Shown one piece after another: positions 53,263-63,718 of a stretch of DNA of 64,000 bases. This stretch comes from Carnobacterium pleistocenium FTR1 (GTDB taxonomy: Bacteria; Bacillota; Bacilli; Lactobacillales; Carnobacteriaceae). The position numbers were made by a program, and so were the translations under genes. Location: the NCBI RefSeq assembly GCF_000744285.1, contig NZ_JQLQ01000002.1, forward strand, positions 1,302,001 to 1,366,000, in the 5' to 3' direction. Position 1 is the stretch's first letter; each line of letters opens with the position of its first letter. The notes under the pieces were generated by a model that made no database searches, was not told the origin of the DNA, and saw only the letters and a list, made by a program, of their open reading frames with translations.

Positions 53263-56200
53263 TTATGGAACAAATACGATTTCACCTGTATCCAGCAGAC
53301 AAAGATAGGTTTCAGTGACTTTTTTATCTAAAATTGATTCCAATGCAGAGCGGTATAGATTCATTTGTCCTTTATACTTCTCTATCATATTTTGCCCAGC
53401 TTGCGGCCCATAATGACTAACTCGATCTGTTTTATAATCAAATAATACGATATGATCGTCCAATTCGATGAAGCCATCAATAATTCCGTGAATCAAAATT
53501 TTATCTTCAGCGTCACCATTCATATCGGTAAAGATTTTTTCAGCTTCCAGCAAAAGTGAAAAAGGTTCTTCACGATGGACAGCTTTTGCATCATTTAAAA
53601 TCATTTTTCCTAGTGGTGTAGTAAAAAACTGAACCAGCTGTCCTACTTTGATTTTTGAAGCAACTTCTTCTTTTAGAACCCCATCCTTGATCAGGGTTGC
53701 AATTAAATCCTGAATCGATTCTTCAGTAGGCAGCCGTTTCAAGTCAACGGCTTGCATGACTGAGTGAGTGGCCGTTCCTATCTCGGCACTGGAAGGAGCG
53801 GTCAATTCGGCCATAAATAAAGGACGTTCTAAGGTTTCTTCAACATACCGATTTCGATTTCTTGGTTGATTAACATCAATTTTTACCATTTGATCACTTT
53901 CGGGCTCTTCAAATAAGCGTTTAATCTCAGAAACAGATTGATAACTCGTTGTATGAGAAGCACCTTCATGTTCATAGGTATAATTCATCAAGGCTAACGC
54001 TTTTTGAACCGTTTGCTTTGTTGGTTCATCTGTCGTTGCTTGTTCTTTTAGTTGATCTAACTTTTCTAACCAGTTTTCGTCTAAATTCGTATTTTTTGAA
54101 ACCAGTTGTTCTTGGATGGCACTTTCATCGTAAAAGTGGATGGTAAAATGAGCCGGGTGGTTTGTGATTTCACCATTGCGAGCAGTGAAAGGAGTAAACT
54201 CATTTTTGCTTGCTGGGTGACGAATCAGGGCTAATCCAATCCATTTCATTAGACTGCCAGATGTGAACCGGATATCAGCTGGCAAAACAGTTGGTGCATG
54301 GGAACTGACAACGCCCCATTCTTTCCAAGCAGCTTCTTCATCTTTATAGGAACCCACTAAAAATAATTTTTCTTCTGCCCGAGTTAAAGCGACGTATAGC
54401 TTCCGCATTTCCTCCGATAATAATTTCGTTTTCTTTTCTACTTTTAAGGCCGTTTCTGGTAAAGACGGGTACCGGATGCGCCGCTCCAAATCTTTATAGT
54501 CCGTACCGACACCATATTTTTCATTAAAAATATAACTTTTCTTGATATCTTGCAAATTAAATTTCTTCGTTAAATCAAGGACAAATACAACCGGAAACTC
54601 CAGTCCTTTGCTAGCATGGATCGTCATGACGCGAACCGCATCTTCATCCTCCGATATGGCTGTAGGTTCTGCCAAATCTTTGTCCTTTTCTTGCATTTTT
54701 TCAATAAAGCGCACAAATTGGAATAACCCTTTAAAACTCGTTTTTTCATAACTAGCTGCCCGCTCATATAAAGCGTGCAGGTTAGCTTTGCGTTGTTTTC
54801 CCGAACTCATGCCTCCGACATAGTCTAAAAACCCTGTATCGTCATAAATCGTCCAGATAAGCGCGACTAAATGGTCGCGACGAGCAATTTCACGCCATTT
54901 ATTTAAGCGACTCATAAAACCAGCGATTTTATTGTAAGCATTTGAAATAAACCGACTAGCTTTTTCTGTACCAGGATAAGTCTGATAAAATGTTTTTAGC
55001 GCTTCGTAATAATCCCCCGTTTTTTGGCTGATCCTGATCGCAGCCAATTCATTTTCATCTAACCCAACAAGCGGTGAGCGTAAGACCGCTGCTAAAGGAA
55101 TATCTTGATAAGGATTATCAATAACCTTTAATAGCGACATCATGATCGTGATCTCCGTCGTTTGAAAATAATTCTGCGTATCATTTACTTGAAGTGGGAT
55201 CGCTAGCCGCTTAAATATTTCCATTAAAATCAAATTATTCTTTTTTGTCGGCGTCAATAAAACGATATCTTTGTAACTGATCGGTCGAGTTGTTTTGGAA
55301 CGTTTGTCATAGATTGGAAATTGGGTAGCAATCAATTCTTGGATTTTTTGTCCGACCATCAATAATTCGCCTTCTGTTTTATCCTCGATACGAATATCCC
55401 ATTTGATCGATTCGGTCTCTTCTTCCTCATCTTCACTGTCGCTGGTTCCTTTTTCATAAATCAACAATTCAGGCTGATGCTTTTGCAGTTCTGGAAAACC
55501 GGTAAATCCTTGTACTAATCGAGCGGCTTCATCATAATCCATTTGTCCGACGGCTTTATCCATTAATTGTTCAAAAATCAAATTAGTGAACTGCAAGACT
55601 TCCCCTCTAGAACGGAAATTCTCAGCTAATATAATCCGCTCACCAGATTGATGGTGTTCATATTTTTCATATTTTTCTAAAAATAATCCTGGATCCGCTA
55701 AACGAAAAGAATAAATCGATTGTTTAACGTCCCCTACCATGAACAAGTTTCCCTGATCCGCTTGGTCCTGTGCTAACCAGCGTAAAATATTTTCTTGCAG
55801 TTGGTTGATGTCTTGGTATTCATCGACCATGACTTCTTTAAATTTATTGCGGTAGTGCGTAGCTGCCTCCGTTTGGACCCATTCTTCATCTTGGATCCGG
55901 GCTAAGATCTGCAGCGTCAAATGTTCTAAATCATTAAAATCCAATACATTGCGGTCATCTTTACGTTGGCGGTAGGCATCGGTAAACAACTGCGTGACCC
56001 GTGCCATTTCTTCTACCAGCGGCGCTGCATTTAACATAAGATCAATTTGTTCTTGCGGTGAAGCAGAAAAATAATCAGTGGCTAATTCTTTAAAGCGCTT
56101 CTTATATTCATCTCTTAACTGTTTCATTTCTTCAGCTGTTTCTTTTATCGCTTCATCCGTATCTTTTTTGACCGACTTCCAACGAGCAAATTCAACTACT

Positions 56201-57063
56201 TTGCAGCAATTGTACGCTTCTTGATAGTTGTTTTCTTTGATATGGGCTTGGATTTCTTGTAAAGCTACCCATTCACTACGCACCATCTCAGTTTGTTTTT
56301 GCAATTCATCGCTGCCTTCTCCTTGTTGAACAGCCACTTGAGAAAGCTCGACCAGACTGTCTAATACGGATAGTATTTGCGGTTTTAACAATTTTTGGAA
56401 TAAAACACCCTTCGTTAGATCTTTGTCTTCAACGTGGTATAAATAAGACAATTGTTCCAACCATACAGCTGGTCTAGGATTGGCTCTTGAAAATTCATAT
56501 AAGGAAAAAATCAAATCTGTTAAACCAGCATCGCTTCGATCATTGGAATAAGAGGCGGTCAGCGTTTTAAAAAACGTGTCTTCTTCGCCGTATAACGCTT
56601 CGCGTACTTCTTCCCAGACGCTATCCTTTAATAAAAGAATCTCGGTTTCATCTGTCAATAAACGGAAAATCGGGTCTAAATCGATCAAGTAATAATACCG
56701 GCGAATGACCTGAAGACAGAAAGCATGCAGCGTACTGATGGACGCTTGGTTGATCAATGTGACTTGTCTGGTAAGGTGTTGTTTTAAAGCTAGTTCACTT
56801 TCAGACGTGACCGCTTCTTGGATTGCAACTTGGATCCGAGCTTTCATCTCTTTAGCTGCTGCTTCCGTATACGTCACGATCAGCATTTCATCCACATTTG
56901 TGCCTGCTTTTATTTTTTCGATCACCCGTTGGACGAGAACGGTCGTTTTACCTGAACCAGCTGAAGCAGAAACCAATATGTTGTGCCCTGACTCATAGAT
57001 CGCCTGCCATTGTCCATCGGTATACTGACTATTTTCAGGTTTTAGCGGAAGTGGGTTCATCAT
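53263..57063 (-). CDS. rexA: ATP-dependent helicase/nuclease subunit A (AddA/RexA)
   Basis: A 1266-aa UvrD-type helicase with a C-terminal RecB-like nuclease. Visible motifs: Walker A SASAGSGKTTVLVQRV, motif II VMVDEYQDINQLQ, motif III-IV region LAENFRSRGEVL, motif V VMTIHASKGLEFPVVF, motif VI YVALTRAEEKLFLVG, and the nuclease active site VLFDYKTDRVSHYG near the C terminus. With RexB it processes double-strand breaks for recombination. ATGA overlap with the end of rexB indicates coupled translation. Confidence 0.97.
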   Translation of the reverse strand: MMNPLPLKPENSQYTDGQWQAIYESGHNILVSASAGSGKTTVLVQRVIEKIKAGTNVDEMLIVTYTEAAAKEMKARIQVAIQEAVTSESELALKQHLTRQVTLINQASISTLHAFCLQVIRRYYYLIDLDPIFRLLTDETEILLLKDSVWEEVREALYGEEDTFFKTLTASYSNDRSDAGLTDLIFSLYEFSRANPRPAVWLEQLSYLYHVEDKDLTKGVLFQKLLKPQILSVLDSLVELSQVAVQQGEGSDELQKQTEMVRSEWVALQEIQAHIKENNYQEAYNCCKVVEFARWKSVKKDTDEAIKETAEEMKQLRDEYKKRFKELATDYFSASPQEQIDLMLNAAPLVEEMARVTQLFTDAYRQRKDDRNVLDFNDLEHLTLQILARIQDEEWVQTEAATHYRNKFKEVMVDEYQDINQLQENILRWLAQDQADQGNLFMVGDVKQSIYSFRLADPGLFLEKYEKYEHHQSGERIILAENFRSRGEVLQFTNLIFEQLMDKAVGQMDYDEAARLVQGFTGFPELQKHQPELLIYEKGTSDSEDEEEETESIKWDIRIEDKTEGELLMVGQKIQELIATQFPIYDKRSKTTRPISYKDIVLLTPTKKNNLILMEIFKRLAIPLQVNDTQNYFQTTEITIMMSLLKVIDNPYQDIPLAAVLRSPLVGLDENELAAIRISQKTGDYYEALKTFYQTYPGTEKASRFISNAYNKIAGFMSRLNKWREIARRDHLVALIWTIYDDTGFLDYVGGMSSGKQRKANLHALYERAASYEKTSFKGLFQFVRFIEKMQEKDKDLAEPTAISEDEDAVRVMTIHASKGLEFPVVFVLDLTKKFNLQDIKKSYIFNEKYGVGTDYKDLERRIRYPSLPETALKVEKKTKLLSEEMRKLYVALTRAEEKLFLVGSYKDEEAAWKEWGVVSSHAPTVLPADIRFTSGSLMKWIGLALIRHPASKNEFTPFTARNGEITNHPAHFTIHFYDESAIQEQLVSKNTNLDENWLEKLDQLKEQATTDEPTKQTVQKALALMNYTYEHEGASHTTSYQSVSEIKRLFEEPESDQMVKIDVNQPRNRNRYVEETLERPLFMAELTAPSSAEIGTATHSVMQAVDLKRLPTEESIQDLIATLIKDGVLKEEVASKIKVGQLVQFFTTPLGKMILNDAKAVHREEPFSLLLEAEKIFTDMNGDAEDKILIHGIIDGFIELDDHIVLFDYKTDRVSHYGPQAGQNMIEKYKGQMNLYRSALESILDKKVTETYLCLLDTGEIVFVP

Positions 57064-60000
57064 TCTTCATCTTCCTCCTCTTCTTGCATTTTCTTAAGAA
57101 TATCTTCTCTTTTTAATGATTCCATCCGGCGGTAATTATTTTCAGGCAACATCGCGTCGAACTGAGAAACCGCACGCAACGGTCCATTAACGGTTGGAAT
57201 AAACTGTCTTTTTTCATAAAAAGGATTTAGCGTTGTGACACCTTCGACGATTTTATTGCCGGCATCAATGATCAATTTTTTATTGTGCTGACGCAAAGCG
57301 GTCATTTCGTTTAACGTAACGAATTTAGTGGATTTTAAAGCTTCACTTTTTAATTGATTAAACGGATAAACCAGTGAAGCCATTGTCGGTTCGATCGTTG
57401 GATCAAGGGATAACAGCATTTTTTCGTCTTCAAGCAACAAGCCATCCATTTTATACGACTTCAGTAATTCTTTGATATACGTATCCTCATCTAAAAACGT
57501 TCCTTTTTTCATAAACGGATTGGATACGTGCAGGTAAAACGCACCAGCGGGTTTGGCTTCATGGCCGATCAAGCCAACCGCATTTTGAAGCGCCGTATCC
57601 AAGTAGGTAATCATCTGCATCGCTAGTCCATAATAAGCATCCTGGTAATTAAATTTATGGGCACTTGACTTGTAATCTACTACACTTAAATAATGCTCAT
57701 CCCCAAGTGACATAGCATCCACTCGGTCGATCTTGCCCCGCAAGTAGAGAGTACCGCCATTATTCAGTGGAAAGGATAATCCTTCAATGCCTTTTTGAAG
57801 CGCCACTTGACCAAATAAAACTTCAGTCTGAACGTTCTTCATATTTGTGCGTCGGCTTTGATTGCCGATGACCCACACCATTTTTTTGATGGTCTGGCCT
57901 AATTGATCACGAATGTATTTCATTCGATTAGAGGCACTTAAGATAGAAAATTTCGCCTTACCATAAAGTTCAGTCAACACTTCTGCCGTAAGTTGTTCAA
58001 GAGTCTCTTCATTTAGTTGATCAAAACTCAGATTTTTTTGAATAATCGTTTTAAATAACTGATCCAGCGCGTCATGAAAAAATTCTCCCGTACCTGCTGG
58101 TGACAGTTCAAAAACATCTCGTTCTTTTAGTTTCAACCCATAAGTCAAGAAATGACTATAATGATCCGCATAAAAAGCTTCTAATCGAGAAACGGATAAA
58201 TACAAGTCTTTGCCATACAGATCCGTCGCAATCGAACTTTTTAAAGGCATTGGCAGATTCTTTTTAACTAAACTAACAAGCAAATGATTAAAATCACGGG
58301 CGACTTGTTTATCGCGTTTAAAGAACATATATAGATTTTGCCAAAAGACAGCAAGTTGTCCTTTTTGATCTTGTTCTTTGCGCAAAACCATTAGAAGCTG
58401 GCTAATGGTACTTTTTTTTGTGCCAATAAACTGCAATAATTCTTTTTCAGATGGGTTTTCTAAGGATGTAATCTCCATTAATTTTGTTTGAATAGGCAGC
58501 TGGAATGCTTTTGCTATCCGATCCACGTAAGGCGATAATTTTGGGCCATTTTTTGTTTCATCGCTTGTCGGGTAACTAAAAATCAGTTTTTCAGAAGAAT
58601 CCAAGAAAGCTTGATACGCAATAAATGGTTCGGAAGCCATAACCGCTTCAACAGCTGGATTTAAATACTGCGTGTCGTCTAAGAAATAGGAAAAGAAATC
58701 GCGGTCTTCTTCCGTCAAAATACTTTTATTTTCTGTTTTAGCCGGCAAATGAGCATCTGTAACGCCCAGCATGAACGTGACTTTCGCTGTTCCGATGCGG
58801 GTTCCTGCAATTCCTGAAAAGGTCACTTGATCAATACTTGGTGGGACCATGCTGTAAGTGGCATTATCAAAGCCGGTCATTAAAATAGCATAAAAGCTAT
58901 CCAAATCAAACGGTTCATCTCCCAGTACCTCTACATACTCATCTAACAGTTGCAAAAAGGTTTGCCAGGTTTGTTCATGTTTACGCGCTTTTTCAAGATC
59001 ATTGTCTTCAATAGCTTGATCGCGCCAAAAACCAATTTGGTCTTTAACGCCAACATTTTCCATAAATAAATAGAGTTCTTTAGCAGCCTCTCTACTTGTT
59101 TTGGCTTTTTCTAAGCGTTTGAAAAATGGTAGCAATAAGCCTGAGAGATCTGTTTTGATCGAATTGGCAATTTGTTCAATACGCTGATCATTATCTGACT
59201 GAAACTCCCCATCTTCATAAAAATAACGTGTATAGTGCCAAGCTTCTGTTTTTGTCCAGTGATACCCTTCGTATCCATAAGCTAGCACTACATTCTCCGT
59301 GGTGTCTACCCGTTCCCTGAATGCCTGTGTACGCTGGATATGCTGACTCACACGTTGTGCGCGTTCTTTTGCAAGCGGCTCTAACTCATCTGTTATAGGG
59401 ATCACTAGTTCTGTCCTAAGCAACCGCATCACGTCTGCGTAGCGCCAATTGCGTTTATAAATACTCACTAACGCGTCTATCACCTCAATGAGCGGATGTT
59501 GATTCATCACTTCTGCGCTATCAACGAATAACTCAATGGCCTGATTGGTAAATAAAGGTTCTATAATGGCTAAATAATCATCCATATTGCGCGTTAAGAC
59601 TAAAATATCTTTATACCGGTAATGGCCAGAAGCAACCAGTTTACGAATCTCTTTCGCAACATGTGTGATTTCTGCTTGTTTATTTTCTGCTGCCCATACC
59701 TCAATGCAATTTCCCACTGTATCGGAATCCGCTAAAGGAGCATGAATGGCTGGAGTGAGCTGACTTGTCTCTACCCAAAATTCTTCCAGTTGATTTAATT
59801 CCTCGCAATAAGCTGCATCTATTTCGTGAATGATCTTGTCTTTATAAACAGGCACATTATTTTGGCGAGCCAATTGATACAATTTGTAGTACGTTGTACC
59901 CGATGTTTGAAACAAATTATGCATTTCTGGTTTTTCAACGGCATAGCCTTTATCTGCGGTCAATGCAATCGTCACTTTTTTAGCGACTTTCATCAACGCC

Positions 60001-60680
60001 AGAATAAGAGCTTGTTCTTGAGCCGTAAATTGATAGTAGCTTTCAATGTAAATCGTCGTTTCGGATAAATCGATTTCTCCTACTTTTTGGATCAATGCGG
60101 ACACGATATCTTCAGACTCGATATATTTATTCAGCAAAGCTGTATCAAACGCTTGATAAATCATAGACAAATCTTGCAACTTCAATTTGAAATCGGCTTC
60201 TTTAGGTGAATTTCCTAAATTAAGGATCATTTGATCTAAATCAACTTGTGAGATCCGTCCGCTGCGCAATTCTAAAAACAAATCAGTCATTTGCTGAACA
60301 AAACCATCTTTTCTAACTTCCCCACGGTAAATGGTCAAATCTTCTTCATGTTCAATCAATAATTTACGAATAAGCATCGATAATCCGGTCGTTGTCAACT
60401 GCGGTTTAGCATAAATATCCGTATCTTTTAACCAATACCAAGCCAAGCGCGTAAAACTGAATACTTGTAAATGCATCATGCCCATTAGTGGTTTCTTTTT
60501 AAAATAAGGATAGTCACTTAATTTTTCTAACATCGTCATCTCAGCTTGAAATTTAATATGGTCTGGCACTAAATAAAAAATAGACTCTTCAGTATTGTTG
60601 GTCAAACTTTCGGCTATCTCATCAAGCAATACGGAACGTTTGTCACGATTCGCACGGCCTAAAACAAATTGCAATCCCAT
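57060..60680 (-). CDS. rexB: ATP-dependent nuclease subunit B (RexB)
   Basis: A 1206-aa partner of RexA. The N-terminal segment VLGRANRDKRSVLLDEIAES replaces a Walker A, and the C-terminal nuclease motif is YLSVVDYKSSAHKFNYQDA. I see no cluster of four cysteines around the nuclease domain, which Bacillus AddB uses for an iron-sulfur cluster; the RexB type of Lactobacillales lacks it. First gene of the rexBA operon. Confidence 0.95.
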   Translation of the reverse strand: MGLQFVLGRANRDKRSVLLDEIAESLTNNTEESIFYLVPDHIKFQAEMTMLEKLSDYPYFKKKPLMGMMHLQVFSFTRLAWYWLKDTDIYAKPQLTTTGLSMLIRKLLIEHEEDLTIYRGEVRKDGFVQQMTDLFLELRSGRISQVDLDQMILNLGNSPKEADFKLKLQDLSMIYQAFDTALLNKYIESEDIVSALIQKVGEIDLSETTIYIESYYQFTAQEQALILALMKVAKKVTIALTADKGYAVEKPEMHNLFQTSGTTYYKLYQLARQNNVPVYKDKIIHEIDAAYCEELNQLEEFWVETSQLTPAIHAPLADSDTVGNCIEVWAAENKQAEITHVAKEIRKLVASGHYRYKDILVLTRNMDDYLAIIEPLFTNQAIELFVDSAEVMNQHPLIEVIDALVSIYKRNWRYADVMRLLRTELVIPITDELEPLAKERAQRVSQHIQRTQAFRERVDTTENVVLAYGYEGYHWTKTEAWHYTRYFYEDGEFQSDNDQRIEQIANSIKTDLSGLLLPFFKRLEKAKTSREAAKELYLFMENVGVKDQIGFWRDQAIEDNDLEKARKHEQTWQTFLQLLDEYVEVLGDEPFDLDSFYAILMTGFDNATYSMVPPSIDQVTFSGIAGTRIGTAKVTFMLGVTDAHLPAKTENKSILTEEDRDFFSYFLDDTQYLNPAVEAVMASEPFIAYQAFLDSSEKLIFSYPTSDETKNGPKLSPYVDRIAKAFQLPIQTKLMEITSLENPSEKELLQFIGTKKSTISQLLMVLRKEQDQKGQLAVFWQNLYMFFKRDKQVARDFNHLLVSLVKKNLPMPLKSSIATDLYGKDLYLSVSRLEAFYADHYSHFLTYGLKLKERDVFELSPAGTGEFFHDALDQLFKTIIQKNLSFDQLNEETLEQLTAEVLTELYGKAKFSILSASNRMKYIRDQLGQTIKKMVWVIGNQSRRTNMKNVQTEVLFGQVALQKGIEGLSFPLNNGGTLYLRGKIDRVDAMSLGDEHYLSVVDYKSSAHKFNYQDAYYGLAMQMITYLDTALQNAVGLIGHEAKPAGAFYLHVSNPFMKKGTFLDEDTYIKELLKSYKMDGLLLEDEKMLLSLDPTIEPTMASLVYPFNQLKSEALKSTKFVTLNEMTALRQHNKKLIIDAGNKIVEGVTTLNPFYEKRQFIPTVNGPLRAVSQFDAMLPENNYRRMESLKREDILKKMQEEEEDEE

Positions 60681-60741
60681 AGTGTTTCACACGTCCTCTC
60701 ATTCAACTTCCTTCTGTCTTATTTTAACATACGCAAAAAAT

Positions 60742-60779
60742 AAGACCTATACGAAATAAAAATCGTATAAGTCTTTTTA
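60742..60779 (-). terminator. Terminator beyond repeat copy D
   Basis: AAGACCTATACGA pairs with TCGTATAAGTCTT; A/T runs on both sides. On minus it lies after repeat D and would end the trmK-Nif3-pepT-DUF1294 transcript. Confidence 0.85.
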
Positions 60780-60825
60780 GTTTATTTTAGCTTTATAATT
60801 TTTGGTGTAGCTAAATCAATGAATG

Positions 60826-61021
60826 AAATGACTCATCTAAAAATTCTAGCGGAATAGGGTTGCTTGTAGCCGTGCATTGGATTCAATGCGAATAACAGTC
60901 CGTTAACGCTTCAGCGATTACGGACTGTTGAGGCTTGAAAACCTTAAGACTATGGTTTTCAGGCTTCAGGTGGTCCTCATGGCTTCACAAACAAACCCGT
61001 ACATTCCAGAAGAATTTTCAT
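60826..61021 (+). repeat. Dispersed long-inverted-repeat element, copy D
   Basis: 196 bp. Left end AAATGACTCATCTAAAAATT, CTAGCGGAATAGGGTTGC, TTGTAGCCGTGCATTG; right end TCCTCATGGCTTCAC, AAACAAACCCGTACATTCC, AGAAGAATTTTCATC. Inside, ACAGTCCGT pairs with ACGGACTGT (hairpin 1) and GGCTTGAAAACC with GGTTTTCAGGCT (hairpin 2). The outer ends pair with each other. It lies between the DUF1294 gene stop (61069) and the terminator at 60742. Confidence 0.87.
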
Positions 61022-61068
61022 CTTGAAGCAGCCACACTATTTGATCTAAGACCTTTATTTTCATACAT

Positions 61069-61326
61069 TTATAAAAAATAGACAACTAAAAAAATGGCAA
61101 CTGCCGTTCCTAAAGTATAGATTACTTTGAAAGAGGCTTTGGTCGTTTTATGGCGAAACAACTGCATACTTAAGATGCCGCCAAATCCACCACCAACAAG
61201 ACCTAAACCTAAAAGCGTCTTTTCAGGGATCCGCCATTGTCTCTTGATAGCCTTTTGTTTATCGATGCGCATCAGCAAGAACAGAAGAACATTGCACAAC
61301 AAAAGGTAACCGACTACAAAAATCAT
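61069..61326 (-). CDS. DUF1294-family membrane protein
   Basis: 85 aa with three hydrophobic segments. The family pattern is clear: MRIDKQKAIKRQWRIPEKTL, GLVGGGFGGILSMQLFRHKT and TKASFKVIYTLG. Function unknown. It starts 3 bp after pepT and ends before repeat D. Confidence 0.9.
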   Translation of the reverse strand: MIFVVGYLLLCNVLLFLLMRIDKQKAIKRQWRIPEKTLLGLGLVGGGFGGILSMQLFRHKTTKASFKVIYTLGTAVAIFLVVYFL

Positions 61327-61329
61327 TCT

Positions 61330-62565
61330 CTACACTCCTTTTACAGCATTTAGGCGCGCGATTTCGACAATAACAGCAGTCGCTTTTTCCATACTTTCAA
61401 CTGCAACAAATTCATAACGGCCATGAAAGTTTTCTCCACCAGCAAAGATATTCGGTGTTGGAAGACCCATAAAGGAAATTTTAGACCCATCTGTTCCGCC
61501 ACGAATCGGTTCAATGATGGGTTTAATAGCAAGATTTTTCATTGCTTCTTCAGCGATATCGACTACGGTCATATTTTTTTCAATGATTTCGCCCATATTG
61601 TAGTAAGAATCATTTAAGTCAATAGTGATTCGTTCGCTTCCATAACCTTCGTTTAATTTGGCCGCTTGTTCCAGCATAAAGGCTTTACGCGCTTCAAATT
61701 TAACGCGGTCATGGTCTCGAATAATATACGTTAATGTTGCTTCATCAACTTCACCAGTGATTCCCACCAAGTGATAAAATCCTTCACGACCTTCTGTTTT
61801 TTCTGGCACTTCCTCTTGAGGCAGTAAAGCATCAAAAGTCATACCGATTTTCGCAGCATTTACCATCGTATTTTTAGCTGTACCTGGATGAACATTTTTT
61901 CCTTGGATCTTAACGACAGCTGCTGCAGCATTAAAACTTTCGAATTCTAATTCGCCAACTGGACCGCCATCCATAGTGTAAGCAAAGGTTGCATTAAATC
62001 CTGGGACATCAAATCGGTCGGCTCCGATACCGATTTCTTCATCTGGACCAAAACCAACACGAATATCGCCGTGTTCAATCGATTGATCATGAAGCAATAT
62101 TTCCATTGCCGTCATAATTTCAGCAATCCCAGCTTTATCGTCCGCTCCTAATAAAGTTGTTCCATCGGTCGTGATCAATGTTTGGCCAATATAATTTTTT
62201 AAATTAGGAAACTCGTTAGGATCTAAAACAATTTGTTGTTCTTCGTTTAAAACAATTGTTTCTCCATTGTACTGCTCGTGGAATTGCGGGTTTACATTTT
62301 TTGCATTAAAGTCAGCCGTATCTAAATGAGCAATAAAACCAACAGTTGGAACTTCTTTTTTGGTATTGCTTGGCAAAGTGGCCGTCACATAGCCATTGTC
62401 TTTATTGTAAGCAATGTCGCTTAGTCCAATCGTTTTTAATTCTTCCATCAACGTCTTAGCAAATTCAACTTGGTTTTGCGTTGAAGGAATCGTTGAACTG
62501 TTCTCATCAGATCGGGTTTCTGTTTTCACATAACGAATAAAGCGTGGCACAAGATTTTCATACAT
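61330..62565 (-). CDS. pepT: Peptidase T (tripeptide aminopeptidase)
   Basis: A 411-aa M20B metallopeptidase removing the N-terminal residue from tripeptides. Zinc ligands and catalytic residues: [12 protein letters not shown] (His, Asp), [12 protein letters not shown] (bridging Asp), [16 protein letters not shown] (Glu pair), [14 protein letters not shown], and [13 protein letters not shown] with the last His region. GGAAGG precedes the ATG. Cytoplasmic. Confidence 0.97.
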   Translation of the reverse strand: MYENLVPRFIRYVKTETRSDENSSTIPSTQNQVEFAKTLMEELKTIGLSDIAYNKDNGYVTATLPSNTKKEVPTVGFIAHLDTADFNAKNVNPQFHEQYNGETIVLNEEQQIVLDPNEFPNLKNYIGQTLITTDGTTLLGADDKAGIAEIMTAMEILLHDQSIEHGDIRVGFGPDEEIGIGADRFDVPGFNATFAYTMDGGPVGELEFESFNAAAAVVKIQGKNVHPGTAKNTMVNAAKIGMTFDALLPQEEVPEKTEGREGFYHLVGITGEVDEATLTYIIRDHDRVKFEARKAFMLEQAAKLNEGYGSERITIDLNDSYYNMGEIIEKNMTVVDIAEEAMKNLAIKPIIEPIRGGTDGSKISFMGLPTPNIFAGGENFHGRYEFVAVESMEKATAVIVEIARLNAVKGV

Positions 62566-62593
62566 AAAAGATACCTTCCTTCCAAAACTGTTT

Positions 62594-63718
62594 TTAGATA
62601 AATCTATAAGGATCCGTATTTAACTCCGACTGAATGATGTCAAAATCCCAGTCAGCTTCTGTTTTCCATTGTGTAAACAAGTCGACCAACCGTGGTTTAC
62701 AAATACTTTCGACGTGATGACCTGGATCAATCACGCTTAGTCCATCAGCTAACATATCATGGGCCGTATGGTAATAGACATCACCAGTGATAAAAACATC
62801 TGCTTCTTTTTTAAGCGCATCCGGGTAATATTTCCCTGCATCTCCGCCACATACTGCTACACGTTGGATCAGTTTATCTTTATCAGGCGTAACATAACGC
62901 AACCCTGCTACTCCAAAAATAGCCTTCACTTTTTGAGCAAAGTCATGAACCGAAATGGGTTCCGCTAAGTTCCCTACTCTTCCTAAACCATATTCATCAC
63001 CAAAATTTTCAATGGTATATAAATCATATGGCGGTTCTTCATATGGATGAGCCTCAAACAAAGCTTTTTCAATCGTTTGAGTCAAGTGTTCCGGAAAAAC
63101 GACTTCAATTCGAACTTCAGCTACACGTTCAGCTTGGTCAACTTCTCCAATCGTAGGATCAGCCTGATTGATTGGTGTAAACCGGCTTACACCTTCAAAC
63201 GTATACGTACAATCTTTATAATTGGGGCCTATTTGGCCTGCTCCCGCATCCGTTAACGCTTTTCGAACCTCTGATTCATTTTCTTTAGGAACAAATACCG
63301 CAATTTTTTTATAGGAGAATCTTTTTGTTACATGCATAATTTCGGTGTCTTTTAATGCTAATGCATCCGCTAACCAAGTATTCATACCATTGGTCGCTAC
63401 ATCAAGATTCGTATGAGCTGCATAAACGGTAATATCATACTTCAATAAATCAGCGTACATCTTGATTTGTGCATCGTCTGTAGCTAAGTTTTTGATGGGA
63501 CGAAAAATAGGTGGATGATGAGCAAAGATAAAATCAACTTGTCGTTCGATCGCTTCTTGCACGACTTCAGGTCGGATATCTAACGTGACCATCATTTTTT
63601 TAATCGGTTTCTTTAAGCTTCCTACTGCTAACCCAACCGGATCCCCCGCTTCGGCCAATTCTATTGGAGCAAATGATTCAAATTTTTGGATAAACTCACT
63701 TCCATATGTCTCAGTCAT
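62594..63718 (-). CDS. Nif3-like dinuclear metal centre protein (YqfO type)
   Basis: A 374-aa member of the NIF3/GTP cyclohydrolase I type 2 family, hexameric in solved structures. Metal ligands: [10 protein letters not shown] near residue 66, AAHTNLDVA, and near the C terminus ISDVYYH-type [13 protein letters not shown] with DPGHHVES. The long form carries the PII-like insert ([29 protein letters not shown]). Function not settled. ATGA overlap with trmK upstream, a conserved pairing in Firmicutes. Confidence 0.94.
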   Translation of the reverse strand: MTETYGSEFIQKFESFAPIELAEAGDPVGLAVGSLKKPIKKMMVTLDIRPEVVQEAIERQVDFIFAHHPPIFRPIKNLATDDAQIKMYADLLKYDITVYAAHTNLDVATNGMNTWLADALALKDTEIMHVTKRFSYKKIAVFVPKENESEVRKALTDAGAGQIGPNYKDCTYTFEGVSRFTPINQADPTIGEVDQAERVAEVRIEVVFPEHLTQTIEKALFEAHPYEEPPYDLYTIENFGDEYGLGRVGNLAEPISVHDFAQKVKAIFGVAGLRYVTPDKDKLIQRVAVCGGDAGKYYPDALKKEADVFITGDVYYHTAHDMLADGLSVIDPGHHVESICKPRLVDLFTQWKTEADWDFDIIQSELNTDPYRFI